64,000 bases of DNA from Draconibacterium mangrovi. GTDB lineage: Bacteria > Bacteroidota > Bacteroidia > Bacteroidales > Prolixibacteraceae. Location: positions 1,302,001-1,366,000 of the forward strand of contig NZ_JAAAGB010000001.1 in assembly GCF_010586825.1 (NCBI RefSeq), in the 5' to 3' direction. Of this stretch, positions 36,700 to 45,934 are shown piece by piece (position 1 is the first letter of the stretch; each line of letters starts with the position of its first letter). Under the pieces are notes generated by a model. The model saw only the letters and a list, made by a program, of their open reading frames with translations. It was not told the origin of the DNA and made no database searches. Position numbers and translations under genes: made by a program.

Positions 36700-38058
36700 A
36701 TGTCAACATTTTTTATCTTTTTCCTGGTCACCTCAGCAGTTGCACTACTGCTTCTTATGGTGCTCAACTTAAAAATCAGTGCATTTATTTCATTACTTAT
36801 CATTTCAATATATGTTGGAATTCTCACCGGAATGCCGCTGAAAGATATTCTTCAGAGCATTCAGGACGGTATGGGAAGCACGCTGGGTTTTGTGGCTACG
36901 GTGGTTGGCCTGGGCGCCATTTTCGGCCAAATGCTTGAAAGTTCGGGAGGTGCCATTTCGCTCGCCCACTCTTTGGTGAAAAAGTTCGGAAAAGAAAAGG
37001 CATCATGGGCGATGGTGATCACCGGATTCATTGTAGCCATTCCGGTTTTTCTCGATGTGGGATTTATCATCCTGGTACCTATTATTTATGCCTTGTCGAA
37101 AGACACCCAAAAGTCGTTGCTTTATTACGGCATCCCGCTTCTAGCTGGACTTGCTGTTACTCATAGCTTTATTCCTCCAACACCTGGCCCGGTTGCTGTT
37201 GCTGATATATTAAATGCCCAGTTGGGTTGGGTTATATTCTTTGGTGTTCTGCTCGGATTTCCAACGGCGGTAATCGCGGGTCCTCTCTGGGGAAAATACA
37301 TTTCAAAGAAAATACACATTTTACCTCCCGCCGAGTTTTTAAATTCTTCCGAAGAAGAAAAAGAAGACAAAAACCTTCCTTCGTTTCGCGTTATAGCACT
37401 AATTATTTCAATACCACTTGTATTAATTTTACTAAATACCTTATCCTCGCTACTTGTTGAAAAAGGAGTGATCGAAAAATCAATGCTGACAGATGGTGTT
37501 GAGTTTATCGGGCATCCGTTTTCGGCGCTGATAATTGCCACTTTAATTGCCATTTATGTTTTGTGTGTAAAAAGAGGAATGTCAAAACAAAAGATTCTCG
37601 ATCTGAGCACCAAGGCACTTGGTCCGGCGGGTATTATTATTTTAATAACCGGCGCAGGAGGCGTACTCAAGCAAATATTGGTTGATTCGGGAATCGGTAA
37701 AATGATGGCCGAATCGATGGCAAATTCCGCACTTCCACCTATTTTACTGGCCTGGATTTTAGCAGCTATTGTACGGGTAACACAAGGCTCAGCAACTGTT
37801 GCCATGATTACCGCAGCGGGGATAATTGCACCAATATTAAGCGAATTCGGGTTAAACGATCCGCAACGTGCACTGGTGGTACTATCTATTGCATCGGGAG
37901 CAACCTTATTATCGCATGTAAACGACAGTGGATTTTGGCTGGTTGGTAAATATTTTGGCATGAACGAAAAACAAACCCTGCAAAGCTGGACGGTTATGGA
38001 ATCGATAATTGCGGTTTGCGGACTGGGTTTTACGATGTTGGCTAGTATGTTTGTTTAA
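36700..38058 (+). CDS. GntP family gluconate-type permease
   Basis: 452 residues, about 12-14 transmembrane helices. Family features include VGLGAIFGQMLESSGGA, FLDVGFIILVPI and the late block IVRVTQGSATVAMITAAGI. GntP members import gluconate and related sugar acids with protons. With the two upstream dehydrogenases it forms a small sugar-acid catabolic unit; no kinase or dehydratase is present in the window, so the pathway must be completed elsewhere. Confidence 0.92.
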   Translation: MSTFFIFFLVTSAVALLLLMVLNLKISAFISLLIISIYVGILTGMPLKDILQSIQDGMGSTLGFVATVVGLGAIFGQMLESSGGAISLAHSLVKKFGKEKASWAMVITGFIVAIPVFLDVGFIILVPIIYALSKDTQKSLLYYGIPLLAGLAVTHSFIPPTPGPVAVADILNAQLGWVIFFGVLLGFPTAVIAGPLWGKYISKKIHILPPAEFLNSSEEEKEDKNLPSFRVIALIISIPLVLILLNTLSSLLVEKGVIEKSMLTDGVEFIGHPFSALIIATLIAIYVLCVKRGMSKQKILDLSTKALGPAGIIILITGAGGVLKQILVDSGIGKMMAESMANSALPPILLAWILAAIVRVTQGSATVAMITAAGIIAPILSEFGLNDPQRALVVLSIASGATLLSHVNDSGFWLVGKYFGMNEKQTLQSWTVMESIIAVCGLGFTMLASMFV

Positions 38059-38070
38059 CTGCAACAGATT

Positions 38071-38499
38071 ATGGATTCAGATAACCCAAACAACAAACCA
38101 CGCTGGCAGACTGCCAACTCTGATTTCTATAAAAAGTATAAAGACGAAAGGGAAAAACTTAAAAATGAAATGACCAAAGCGGAAAATATGCTTTGGAAAA
38201 ATCTACGAAATAAACAACTTGGCGTAAAATTCAGAAGACAACACATCATCGATTTTTACATTCCTGATTTTGTCGCACTTTCCATAAAACTGATCATTGA
38301 GGTGGATGGAAAAATCCATTTGTTCAAAAAAGCAGAAGACAACGAGCGAACCAAAAGGCTTGCTGCAATTGGATACAGAGTTGTACGTTTTACGAATGAA
38401 GAGATTGAAAATGATATTGAAGAAGTAGTTCTCAAGATAAAAAATGAAGTTGACAAATTAAACCCACCCAACCTCCCCGACAGCCGGCGGAAGGAATAA
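38071..38499 (+). CDS. DUF559 (Vsr-like) endonuclease-domain protein
   Basis: 142 residues, starting 12 bp after gntP. The domain runs from AENMLWKNLRNKQLGVKFRR to the end of the nuclease core. PD-(D/E)xK-type residues are visible: Asp in HIIDFYIPDF and the E-x-D pair in LIIEVDGKIHLF, followed by the RLAAIGYRVVRFTNEEI strand. By family it resembles the Vsr mismatch nuclease and transposon-linked nucleases. Its last ~13 codons (NPPNLPDSRRKE) are encoded by repeat copy B, so the gene runs into the repeat. No partner methylase is adjacent. Confidence 0.85.
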   Translation: MDSDNPNNKPRWQTANSDFYKKYKDEREKLKNEMTKAENMLWKNLRNKQLGVKFRRQHIIDFYIPDFVALSIKLIIEVDGKIHLFKKAEDNERTKRLAAIGYRVVRFTNEEIENDIEEVVLKIKNEVDKLNPPNLPDSRRKE

Positions 38500-38572
38500 A
38501 GCCGATGGATTAAAGCTCGGGGCGTAAATTTTTGTAACCGCCCAAAAGTCCCCTTTGGGGATTTAGGGGTCA
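38461..38572. repeat. Repeat element copy B (overlaps DUF559 3' end)
   Basis: It starts with AACCCACCCAACCT, holds an AGCCGGCGGAAGG module and ends CCCCTTTGGGGATTTAGGGG. It shares the ends and hairpin modules of copies A and C. The nuclease stop codon (38497-38499) lies inside it. Confidence 0.7.
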
Positions 38573-38605
38573 GAATGGTTATTGATAAAAACATTCAATT
38601 ACTAC

Positions 38606-38716
38606 ACCCCACCTAACCTTCCGCCATTTGGCGGAGAGGAATCAGGCTGTGGTATAATTTCCAGACCGCCAATTCTATTCACCGGCCAAAAGTCACCTTT
38701 GGGGATTTAGGGGTCA
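38606..38716. repeat. Repeat element copy C
   Basis: CACCCCACCTAACCTTCCGC, a TTCCGCCATTTGGCGGA hairpin, and the end CACCTTTGGGGATTTAGGGG. It lies 33 bp after copy B in the same orientation. It shares CCCCACCTAACCTTCCG with copy A. With copy B it fills most of the gene-free 38500-38790 gap. Confidence 0.7.
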
Positions 38717-38790
38717 TATGAATAATCAAAATTTATTATCATTGCACAACAAATCGCTTTGCGCCTGGCGCCTTGCTCCAAGCTGTTACT

Positions 38791-39243
38791 ATGACTTTTA
38801 AATTCAAACATTTCACCCAACTAACAACATCCGAACTCTATAATATTCTGCAGCTTCGAGCCGAAATTTTTGTGGTTGAGCAGGACTGTGTTTACAACGA
38901 TTTGGATGGGTTAGATAAGGATGCCATCCATCAGTTCATGGAAAAAGACGGGGAAATTGTAGCCTACTCGCGTTTACTAAAACCGGGTACACGTTTTAAC
39001 GATTATTCCATCGGGCGTGTTGTGGTTAAAGAATCGGAGCGCGGATCAGGGCTGGGAATTCAGATGATGGAAGAAGCCAAAACTTATATACTGGAAAACT
39101 GGAAGCCTGATAAAATAAAGATCAGCGCCCAAAAATACCTGCGTAAATTTTACGAAGACCTGGGATTTAAAATCGTAACCGACGAGTACCTTGAAGATGG
39201 TATTCCGCATTACGGAATGTTGTTTGAAAACAAAGTCAACTAA
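38791..39243 (+). CDS. ElaA-like GNAT acetyltransferase
   Basis: 150 residues from ATG 38791. It has the ElaA family start (FKHFTQLTTSELYNILQLRA), then EIFVVEQDCVYNDLDGLD and the acetyl-CoA loop VVVKESERGSGLGIQMMEE. The family consists of soluble N-acetyltransferases with unknown physiological acceptors. An upstream in-frame TTG at 38773 lies close to repeat C and is less likely. It ends 3 bp before the next gene, suggesting one transcript. Confidence 0.88.
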   Translation: MTFKFKHFTQLTTSELYNILQLRAEIFVVEQDCVYNDLDGLDKDAIHQFMEKDGEIVAYSRLLKPGTRFNDYSIGRVVVKESERGSGLGIQMMEEAKTYILENWKPDKIKISAQKYLRKFYEDLGFKIVTDEYLEDGIPHYGMLFENKVN

Positions 39244-39246
39244 CAG

Positions 39247-39981
39247 ATGCAAAAAATTGTAATTCTACTATTTCTTATTCTGGGCAGTCAGGTTTTTGCC
39301 TCCCCGCAGGATAGCCTTGTTGAACGCATTTTTAACGAAATGTACAACCAGCATTATTCCAAAGCAGAAGAAATGCTTCGCACCAACAAAAACCATATCG
39401 ACTCTGTTCTTTTCGCCGTTCTTTCGGTTGACATGAGTTACTGGAAAAATGTTACCGGCACCGACACGCCTGATTACCCGGCTTTTGAAAACGATTTGCA
39501 GCAACTTTCTCCAGGCATTCCTGCATCATCCACACAACAGGCGATTCGGCTGGTTACCTTGTCGTATCAGTTGCGTTACGAACTCAAACGTTTTAAACTG
39601 ATTAAAGCTATTTCAACCCGGCAGGAAACAAAGGCGCTTTTTACCGCGCTGAAACCCAACGAAGCATTACCGCCCGGGCAGCAGGAAATGTACCAGTTGT
39701 ATTCCGCCCTATTTCAGTATTTCGATAATTATCTGAAACCGTTTTTTGCTTCCGACAAAAAAGAAAACTGCAGCGCAGCATTAACAACCATGACCCGCTT
39801 ATACCAATCGGAAAGCCGAATTACAAAAACCCTGGTTGCCTACTTCCTGGGAAAAACATGGCTGAAATACGAGAACAATGCGACAAATGCAGTTGAATAC
39901 TTTCAATGGCTGCACAAAAACTTCCCCGAAAATATAAAGTTTAAAGAGCTGCTGGATGAATGTAATGAGCAGTTGAATTAG
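39247..39981 (+). CDS. Secreted helical-repeat protein, paralogue 1
   Basis: 244 residues. The signal peptide is MQKIVILLFLILGSQVFASP. The rest is helical, with a TPR-like character (RIFNEMYNQHYSKAEEMLRT). A shared block SYQLRYELKRFKLIKAIS and the C-terminal YFQWLHKNFPENIKFKELLD recur in the next gene, so the pair arose by duplication. Periplasmic location is inferred. It follows the GNAT gene by 3 bp. No known function. Confidence 0.75.
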   Translation: MQKIVILLFLILGSQVFASPQDSLVERIFNEMYNQHYSKAEEMLRTNKNHIDSVLFAVLSVDMSYWKNVTGTDTPDYPAFENDLQQLSPGIPASSTQQAIRLVTLSYQLRYELKRFKLIKAISTRQETKALFTALKPNEALPPGQQEMYQLYSALFQYFDNYLKPFFASDKKENCSAALTTMTRLYQSESRITKTLVAYFLGKTWLKYENNATNAVEYFQWLHKNFPENIKFKELLDECNEQLN

Positions 39982-40064
39982 GTTTTCAAACATTTTGCAC
40001 AATTTTCTCTTTCATCCGAAAGTTTTGATCAAAGAAACTTTTTACTTTACACAAAATTTTTGAG

Positions 40065-40808
40065 ATGATTCAAAGGGTATTTTTTTCAATTTTTCTGGTG
40101 TGCTTTAGCCTGTCGACATGGGCAAATGATGCAAATAACGACAGCATTGCCAACCGCATTTTCACCTTAATCTACCAACAAAACCTTACCGAAGCTGAAA
40201 AAACTTACACAATCGGGAAGGACGAGCTGAGCGAATTCTACCGTACTTTTCTGAACCTCGATCTGCACTGGTGGAAATACCGCACCACCTATTCAAAAGA
40301 AAACTCGGAACAGCTTGATGAACTGATCGACGCATCGTTGCTGCCCGAAACCGATACTTACGAGAAAAAGATGCTACAGATTATTGTTCGCTCTTACCAG
40401 CTGCGTTACGAAAAGAAGAAATTCAACATATTTGGCATGCTTTCGGCACGATCGGATATCAGGGATCTGATTGCAGCTATAGAAAAGGAAGACCCGCCTT
40501 TTTCGGGCGACGAACAAAAGCTTTTCGAAAGTTATGTGATCATGTATCAATACATCGAGAACATTAACTTTTTTGCCAACGCCAAAAAATCGGAAGCCCG
40601 CGAAATGAAACTAAAGCGAATGGAAAAATTTGCTTCCGAAGATAATGTGATCTTAAATACAGTGGCCGATTTCTTTTTGGCTCGTATGTACCAGAAAATT
40701 GAGGACAAACCCGAAGTTGGTCTGCAGCATTTTAAAATTCTCACAAAAAAATACCCAACAAACCAAACTTTTGCCGAATATCAGGCCGAGTGTGAAGAAA
40801 AAATCTAA
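40065..40808 (+). CDS. Secreted helical-repeat protein, paralogue 2
   Basis: 247 residues, sister of the preceding protein. The signal peptide is MIQRVFFSIFLVCFSLSTWA. The block SYQLRYEKKKFNIFGMLSAR and the end HFKILTKKYPTNQTFAEYQA align with paralogue 1. Helical, TPR-like, probably periplasmic. Its stop overlaps the convergent zinc-ribbon gene by 4 bp. Function unknown. Confidence 0.75.
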   Translation: MIQRVFFSIFLVCFSLSTWANDANNDSIANRIFTLIYQQNLTEAEKTYTIGKDELSEFYRTFLNLDLHWWKYRTTYSKENSEQLDELIDASLLPETDTYEKKMLQIIVRSYQLRYEKKKFNIFGMLSARSDIRDLIAAIEKEDPPFSGDEQKLFESYVIMYQYIENINFFANAKKSEAREMKLKRMEKFASEDNVILNTVADFFLARMYQKIEDKPEVGLQHFKILTKKYPTNQTFAEYQAECEEKI

Positions 40809-41221
40809 TCCCAAAGTTCGTGCTGTGCGTAATCGCGATGAAAAGTACGCTGCCTGCAACGCGGACAAATTGCCTTTTTCAGCCGATGAATATTGGTAAG
40901 TTTTAGTCGTGAATTACAATCGCGGCACCGGAATTCGCTTTTATGCACCACTGCGTCGTCATCAAAAACAGTCACCTCAATTTTATCATACAAAGTTTTA
41001 CAATGCGGGCATTTATAAACCTGGAAACCGGCTTTTAAATGCATCTTGTCCGAGGCCTGTGCCATCTTCCGGAGCAGATTGTGCGTTTTGTAATGAAATA
41101 TCCGGGTGCGTAGTTTCAGGTAGCTGCTAACCGGCTGCGAGTGAACCAGAAATCCGTGCCCCTGATTAAACCTTTCGGTAAAACCACAATGATCGCAACG
41201 ATATGAATAAGCATGTCCCAT
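40805..41221 (-). CDS. Double zinc-ribbon protein
   Basis: 138 residues. Four CxxC pairs, CDHC (9-12), CPHC, CRDC and CPRC, fit two zinc ribbons separated by a helical insert. No membrane segment or signal is present. The first line (GHAYSYRCDHCGFTERFNQG) resembles small regulatory or assembly zinc-ribbon proteins. It converges on paralogue 2 with a 4-bp overlap of the coding ends. Role unknown. Confidence 0.75.
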   Translation of the reverse strand: MGHAYSYRCDHCGFTERFNQGHGFLVHSQPVSSYLKLRTRIFHYKTHNLLRKMAQASDKMHLKAGFQVYKCPHCKTLYDKIEVTVFDDDAVVHKSEFRCRDCNSRLKLTNIHRLKKAICPRCRQRTFHRDYAQHELWD

Positions 41222-41347
41222 CGTTTAAAATTAAATAATTTCAAATGCCTTTTTGATGTTTTACAGTATAGTTCATAAAAAATTATACTTAGCAGAAACA
41301 TTTTTTAAACTAATCTGTATTAATGACATACATTAAAATATTTAGTC

Positions 41348-41908
41348 ATGAAATTAGTTGTAATTGCAGCACTTTTACTAAGCATATCTATTGGCAGTTT
41401 TTCGCAGGAATTAAATGTTGGCGACAAAGCACCGTCGTTTTCTACCGTGGCCGACGATGGCTCAACATGGAATGTAAACGATTATTTGGGCGACAAATTT
41501 ATTGTGGTTTATTTTTATCCGGCAGCTATGACCGGTGGTTGTACTAAACAAGCCTGTGCCTACCGCGACATGAAAACGCAGATTGATGCAGCCAACGCCG
41601 TTGTAGTTGGAATTAGCGGCGACAATGTTGAGGGGCTAAAACTTTTTAAAAAGGCCAACGACCTTAATTTCCCTTTATTATCGGATGAAAATGGTGAGAT
41701 TGCCAAAAAATTCGGAGTTCCGTTACGCGATGGAGGTACGATTACCCGCGAAATTGATGGCCATAGTTTTGACTTGGTTCGAGGGGCTACAGCATCACGC
41801 TGGACATTCATAATCGACAAAAAAGGAACAATTGTTTATAAGAATACAGAAGTAGATGCAATAAAAGACTCTGCCGAAATTTTAGATTTTATAAAAAACA
41901 ATTCTTAA
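41348..41908 (+). CDS. Secreted Bcp-like peroxiredoxin
   Basis: 186 residues. The signal peptide ends near GSFSQE. The thioredoxin-fold AhpC/TSA domain has the peroxidatic Cys and a second Cys five residues later in YPAAMTGGCTKQACAYRD, the PrxQ/Bcp pattern. It should reduce peroxides in the periplasm. A small secreted protein follows after 36 bp, probably on the same transcript, which ends at the hairpin at 42336. Confidence 0.9.
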   Translation: MKLVVIAALLLSISIGSFSQELNVGDKAPSFSTVADDGSTWNVNDYLGDKFIVVYFYPAAMTGGCTKQACAYRDMKTQIDAANAVVVGISGDNVEGLKLFKKANDLNFPLLSDENGEIAKKFGVPLRDGGTITREIDGHSFDLVRGATASRWTFIIDKKGTIVYKNTEVDAIKDSAEILDFIKNNS

Positions 41909-41944
41909 ATTGCACTGATTTACAAACCCATAACTTAATAGAAG

Positions 41945-42328
41945 ATGAGAAAATTATGTGCACTATTTACACTGGTTTTTGTTTTGTCTCTTGCAACTTC
42001 TTACAGTACATTTGCACAAAAACCAACGATTAACACGGATGTTACCATTACTTTCGGAAACGATGTGATTTCGTTTACGCTGGAATCAGGTGTAGAGATG
42101 ATTAAAATTACTCCTTCGGGCAATTTTACGCGAATCCTAACTTTTCAATTAGATTCGGACGATCCTTTACTTAATTTGGCAATGCCATTCGCCGTCGTAA
42201 AAATATCGCTGAGTGCTGATACCGATGGAGATGGTGATGTTGATCTGATCTTAAAGGATGAACGGGCTGTTATTACACCAAGTGGGGTGGTAAAGCTTGT
42301 TTATCATCTCAATGGTAAAAAGAATTGA
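41945..42328 (+). CDS. Small secreted protein, unknown
   Basis: 127 residues. The signal peptide is MRKLCALFTLVFVLSLATSY and following residues. The mature part is beta-rich with an acidic DTDGDGDVDLI stretch that could bind calcium. No family recognised. It lies 36 bp after the peroxiredoxin gene and directly before the terminator. Confidence 0.65.
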   Translation: MRKLCALFTLVFVLSLATSYSTFAQKPTINTDVTITFGNDVISFTLESGVEMIKITPSGNFTRILTFQLDSDDPLLNLAMPFAVVKISLSADTDGDGDVDLILKDERAVITPSGVVKLVYHLNGKKN

Positions 42329-42335
42329 CTAGAAT

Positions 42336-42364
42336 AAAAAAGGGAGCAAATTTGCTCCCTTTTT
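42336..42364. terminator. Intrinsic terminator
   Basis: AAAAAGGGAGCAAA and TTTGCTCCCTTTTT form a near-perfect palindrome with a T-run, 8 bp after the secreted protein stop. Confidence 0.9.
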
Positions 42365-42387
42365 ATTTTCGTCTGTGTGTTAAAAAT

Positions 42388-42395
42388 TATCTTTG
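42388..42395 (+). promoter_or_regulatory. Promoter -7 box of mfd
   Basis: TATCTTTG fits TAnnTTTG exactly. A TTG inside this box (42393) cannot be the start; the next in-frame TTG at 42411 would lie only ~8-10 nt from the predicted start site, a very short leader. Confidence 0.65.
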
Positions 42396-42410
42396 CCAAA
42401 AATTTATAGT

Positions 42411-45400
42411 TTGGAAACAACCACGTTTCTAAAATATTTCGAGGGGCATAGCGCTATAGCCAAAGTTCTAAAAAAAGCCGCTGCCCCCCCGGGTGAAAAA
42501 ATTCACCTGCATGGGCTTATTGGGTCTGCCAAAACCGTATTACTGGCCAACATCTTTCAGGAAACTCAAAAAAATTGTGTTGTATTGCTTAACGACAGAG
42601 AGGAAGCAGCCTATTTTTTCGACGATCTGAACAACCTGGGATTAGCTGAAAACACGCTGTTTTTGCCCTCGTCGTACAAACGATCGGTGCAATACGATAA
42701 TCCGGAGCAGGAAAACATTGTGCAACGTACCGAGGTTTTGAACCTGCTCTCAGCTGCTGAAAAGCCTTACTTTGTTATTTCGTATCCCGAGGCGATCATC
42801 GAGAAAGTGATCTCTAACGAAAGCCTCGAAAACAATACGCTGCAGGTAAAAAGCGGCGATAAAATCTCTATCGACTTTATCAACGAGTTTTTGTACGAAT
42901 ACGGTTTCGAGCGGGTAGACTTTGTGTATGAACCCGGACAGTTTTCGGTGCGCGGAAGTATTGTCGATATCTTTTCGTTTTCGCACGAAGATCCTTTTCG
43001 CCTCGATTTCTTTGGAGATGAAGTAGATTCTATCCGCAGTTTCGATATCGAAAACCAACTGTCGAAAGAGCGCTTAAGCCACATTACCATTGTTCCGAAT
43101 ATTCAAAACAGCTCGGTTGAAGGCGAGCGGATTTCATTTATCGAGTTTCAGCAAAAAGAAAGCCTGTGGTTTGGTAATAATACTAACCCGTTTGTCGACC
43201 GGATGGCAGAACTGCACCGCCAAACAATTATTGCTCGTGAAGAGGAAGATATTGTTGATCTACTTTTAACTCCTGCCGAATTAGAAAAGCAATTAAAGGC
43301 AAAAACTATTTTTGATTTTGGTAACGACCTGGCTTTTTCTGCCAATGAAAAAATAGAAATTGCCACTTCGAGCCAGCCGGTTTTCAACAAAAATTTTGAA
43401 TTGCTGGTATCGAATCTGACGGATCACCAAAAAAACGGTTACGAGCTGTTTATTCTCTCCAGCCAGGAAAAACAGATAGAGCGACTACAAACGATTTTTA
43501 AAGATACGGGCGTTAAAGTCAGCTTCAATCCGGTGAATTTTGTACTGCACGAAGGTTTTATCGATCACGAACTAAAAGCCTGTTTTTACACCGACCACCA
43601 GATTTTTGAGCGTTACCACCGTTTTAAATTGAAAAACCGAAAAGCGCAACGCGAAGCAATTTCATTAAAAGAACTGAATAAACTGCACCCGGGTGATTAT
43701 GTGGTTCACATCGATCACGGAATTGGGAAATTTGCAGGGTTGGCGCGCACCGAAGTAAACGGAAAAATGCAGGAAGCCATTCGTTTGGTTTATAAAGATA
43801 ACGACTCGCTGCTGGTGAGTATTCACTCGCTGCACCGCATTTCGAAATACAAAGGCAAAGACGGTAGCGAGCCCAAAATTAACAAACTGGGCACCGGTGC
43901 ATGGCAAAAAATGAAAAACCGCACCAAGGCGAAGGTGAAGGATATTGCCAAAGAACTGATTGCCCTGTATGCCCAACGACGTGCTGAGAAAGGTTATGCC
44001 TTTTCGCGCGACTCGTACCTGCAAACCGAGCTGGAAGCATCGTTTATTTACGAAGATACACCCGACCAGGAAAAGTCGACTGCAGCCGTGAAGGAGGACA
44101 TGGAAAAAACCATGCCGATGGACCGACTGGTTTGTGGTGACGTTGGTTTTGGAAAAACGGAAATTGCCATCCGTGCGGCTTTTAAAGCCGTTACCGACAG
44201 CAAACAGGTAGCCGTTTTGGTGCCAACAACCATCCTGGCATTTCAGCATTTTAAAACCTTTACCGAGCGTTTGCAGGATTTCCCGGTAAAAATTGATTAC
44301 GTAAGCCGCCTGAAATCTACCGCCCAGGTAAAAGCTTCATTAAAAGATGTTGCCGACGGAAAAACCGACATAATAATTGGTACGCACCGTTTGGTGAGCA
44401 AAGATGTGAAGTTTAAAGACCTGGGATTGCTGATTATTGATGAAGAGCAGAAATTTGGTGTTTCGGTAAAAGAAAAACTGAAGCAGTTTAAAGTAAATGT
44501 CGATACCCTGACTTTAACAGCAACGCCAATTCCACGTACTTTGCAATTCTCGCTAATGGGTGCCCGCGACTTGTCGATTATACAAACGCCGCCACCCAAC
44601 CGTTACCCCATTGTTACCGAGGTGCACGGTTTTAACGAGCAGATGATAAAAGAAGCCATCCTTTACGAAATAGATCGAAATGGGCAGGTTTTCTTTATTC
44701 ATAACAGAGTTCAGAATATTTATGAGGTTGAAGAAACGATAAAACGTATTGTTCCGGGTGTAAAAACAGTGGTTGGCCACGGGCAAATGGAAGGGCCGAA
44801 GCTGGAAAAAGTGATGCTCGATTTTATGAATGGCAAATTCGATGTGCTGATTGCAACAACAATTATCGAATCGGGGCTTGACATACCGAATGCCAATACG
44901 ATAATAATTAACCACGCGCAGAATTTTGGCTTAAGCGACCTTCACCAGTTGCGCGGCCGTGTTGGCCGCTCGAACAAAAAAGCATTCTGTTACCTGATTG
45001 CACCTCCACTTTCAACGGTTAGTGCCGAAGCGCGCAGGCGTTTACAGGCCATCGAGCAGTTTTCGGAACTGGGCAGCGGTTTTAACATTGCCATGCAAGA
45101 CCTCGATATTCGTGGTGCGGGAAATATGCTGGGCGCCGAACAAAGTGGTTTTATTGCCGACATTGGTTTCGAAACCTACCACCGCATTTTAAACGAAGCC
45201 ATTCAGGAGTTAAAGCACGACGAGTTTAAAGATTTGTTTGCCGAAGAAGACAAGGCGCAATCGCAGGCTTTCCTGAATATTAAATACGTAAACGACTGTA
45301 CCATCGACACCGACATGGAACTGCTTTTCCCGAGCGATTATATTCCGGGAAACTCGGAGCGCATGATGCTGTACCGCGAGCTGGATAATATTGAAAGCAA

Positions 45401-45752
45401 GGAAGCGCTGGACAATTTTACCAAAGGATTGCAAGACCGTTTTGGAGAACTTCCGCGCGAAAGCCGCGAACTGATCGACATTCTGCCGCTGCGTTGGAAA
45501 GCCATCGATTTGAGCATGGAAAGGATCATTCTGAAAAACAAGAAAATGATCTGCTATTTTGTTTCCGATCAGAAGTCGTCGTTCTATCAATCGGGCGATT
45601 TTATTAAAATTGTGCAGTACGTACAAAAAGGAAAATCGAAAGGCCGGATGAAAGAAACAAATGGAAAACTAACACTCAGTTTTTCAAATGTTCCGAATGT
45701 AGAAACGGCTGATTACATACTTCGTGAGATTATTGATGAACTAAAAAGTTGA
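42411..45752 (+). CDS. mfd: Transcription-repair coupling factor
   Basis: 1113 residues from the chosen TTG 42411. Mfd displaces stalled RNA polymerase at DNA lesions and recruits UvrA. The N-terminal UvrB-like part lacks a working Walker motif, and the RID follows at HPGDYVVHIDHGIGKFAGLA. The translocase shows GDVGFGKTEIAIRAAF (motif I), IIDEEQKFG (DExH-like) and TATPIPRTL (motif III), then GRVGRSNKKAF. No in-frame ATG is available near the N-terminus, so a TTG start is needed. Single gene. Confidence 0.95.
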   Translation: METTTFLKYFEGHSAIAKVLKKAAAPPGEKIHLHGLIGSAKTVLLANIFQETQKNCVVLLNDREEAAYFFDDLNNLGLAENTLFLPSSYKRSVQYDNPEQENIVQRTEVLNLLSAAEKPYFVISYPEAIIEKVISNESLENNTLQVKSGDKISIDFINEFLYEYGFERVDFVYEPGQFSVRGSIVDIFSFSHEDPFRLDFFGDEVDSIRSFDIENQLSKERLSHITIVPNIQNSSVEGERISFIEFQQKESLWFGNNTNPFVDRMAELHRQTIIAREEEDIVDLLLTPAELEKQLKAKTIFDFGNDLAFSANEKIEIATSSQPVFNKNFELLVSNLTDHQKNGYELFILSSQEKQIERLQTIFKDTGVKVSFNPVNFVLHEGFIDHELKACFYTDHQIFERYHRFKLKNRKAQREAISLKELNKLHPGDYVVHIDHGIGKFAGLARTEVNGKMQEAIRLVYKDNDSLLVSIHSLHRISKYKGKDGSEPKINKLGTGAWQKMKNRTKAKVKDIAKELIALYAQRRAEKGYAFSRDSYLQTELEASFIYEDTPDQEKSTAAVKEDMEKTMPMDRLVCGDVGFGKTEIAIRAAFKAVTDSKQVAVLVPTTILAFQHFKTFTERLQDFPVKIDYVSRLKSTAQVKASLKDVADGKTDIIIGTHRLVSKDVKFKDLGLLIIDEEQKFGVSVKEKLKQFKVNVDTLTLTATPIPRTLQFSLMGARDLSIIQTPPPNRYPIVTEVHGFNEQMIKEAILYEIDRNGQVFFIHNRVQNIYEVEETIKRIVPGVKTVVGHGQMEGPKLEKVMLDFMNGKFDVLIATTIIESGLDIPNANTIIINHAQNFGLSDLHQLRGRVGRSNKKAFCYLIAPPLSTVSAEARRRLQAIEQFSELGSGFNIAMQDLDIRGAGNMLGAEQSGFIADIGFETYHRILNEAIQELKHDEFKDLFAEEDKAQSQAFLNIKYVNDCTIDTDMELLFPSDYIPGNSERMMLYRELDNIESKEALDNFTKGLQDRFGELPRESRELIDILPLRWKAIDLSMERIILKNKKMICYFVSDQKSSFYQSGDFIKIVQYVQKGKSKGRMKETNGKLTLSFSNVPNVETADYILREIIDELKS

Positions 45753-45934
45753 TCGCCACTTCAAATAAAATGCAATTTATTGGGAAGCTTAACGTTTTCA
45801 ATACACTCAAATTGATGCATTTAGTAGATGTTGTTTAAAAAAAAATCCCGATATTGGCATTTCAAGACAACCAAATCGATAAAAACTACATCAAACAAAT
45901 AATTGAACTCAGCATAACTTTTAAAATTAGAAAT

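Noticed and set aside
38071-38499. Part of a restriction-modification system
   Set aside because: No DNA methyltransferase or specificity subunit lies within reach; only the nuclease domain is present, together with repeats.
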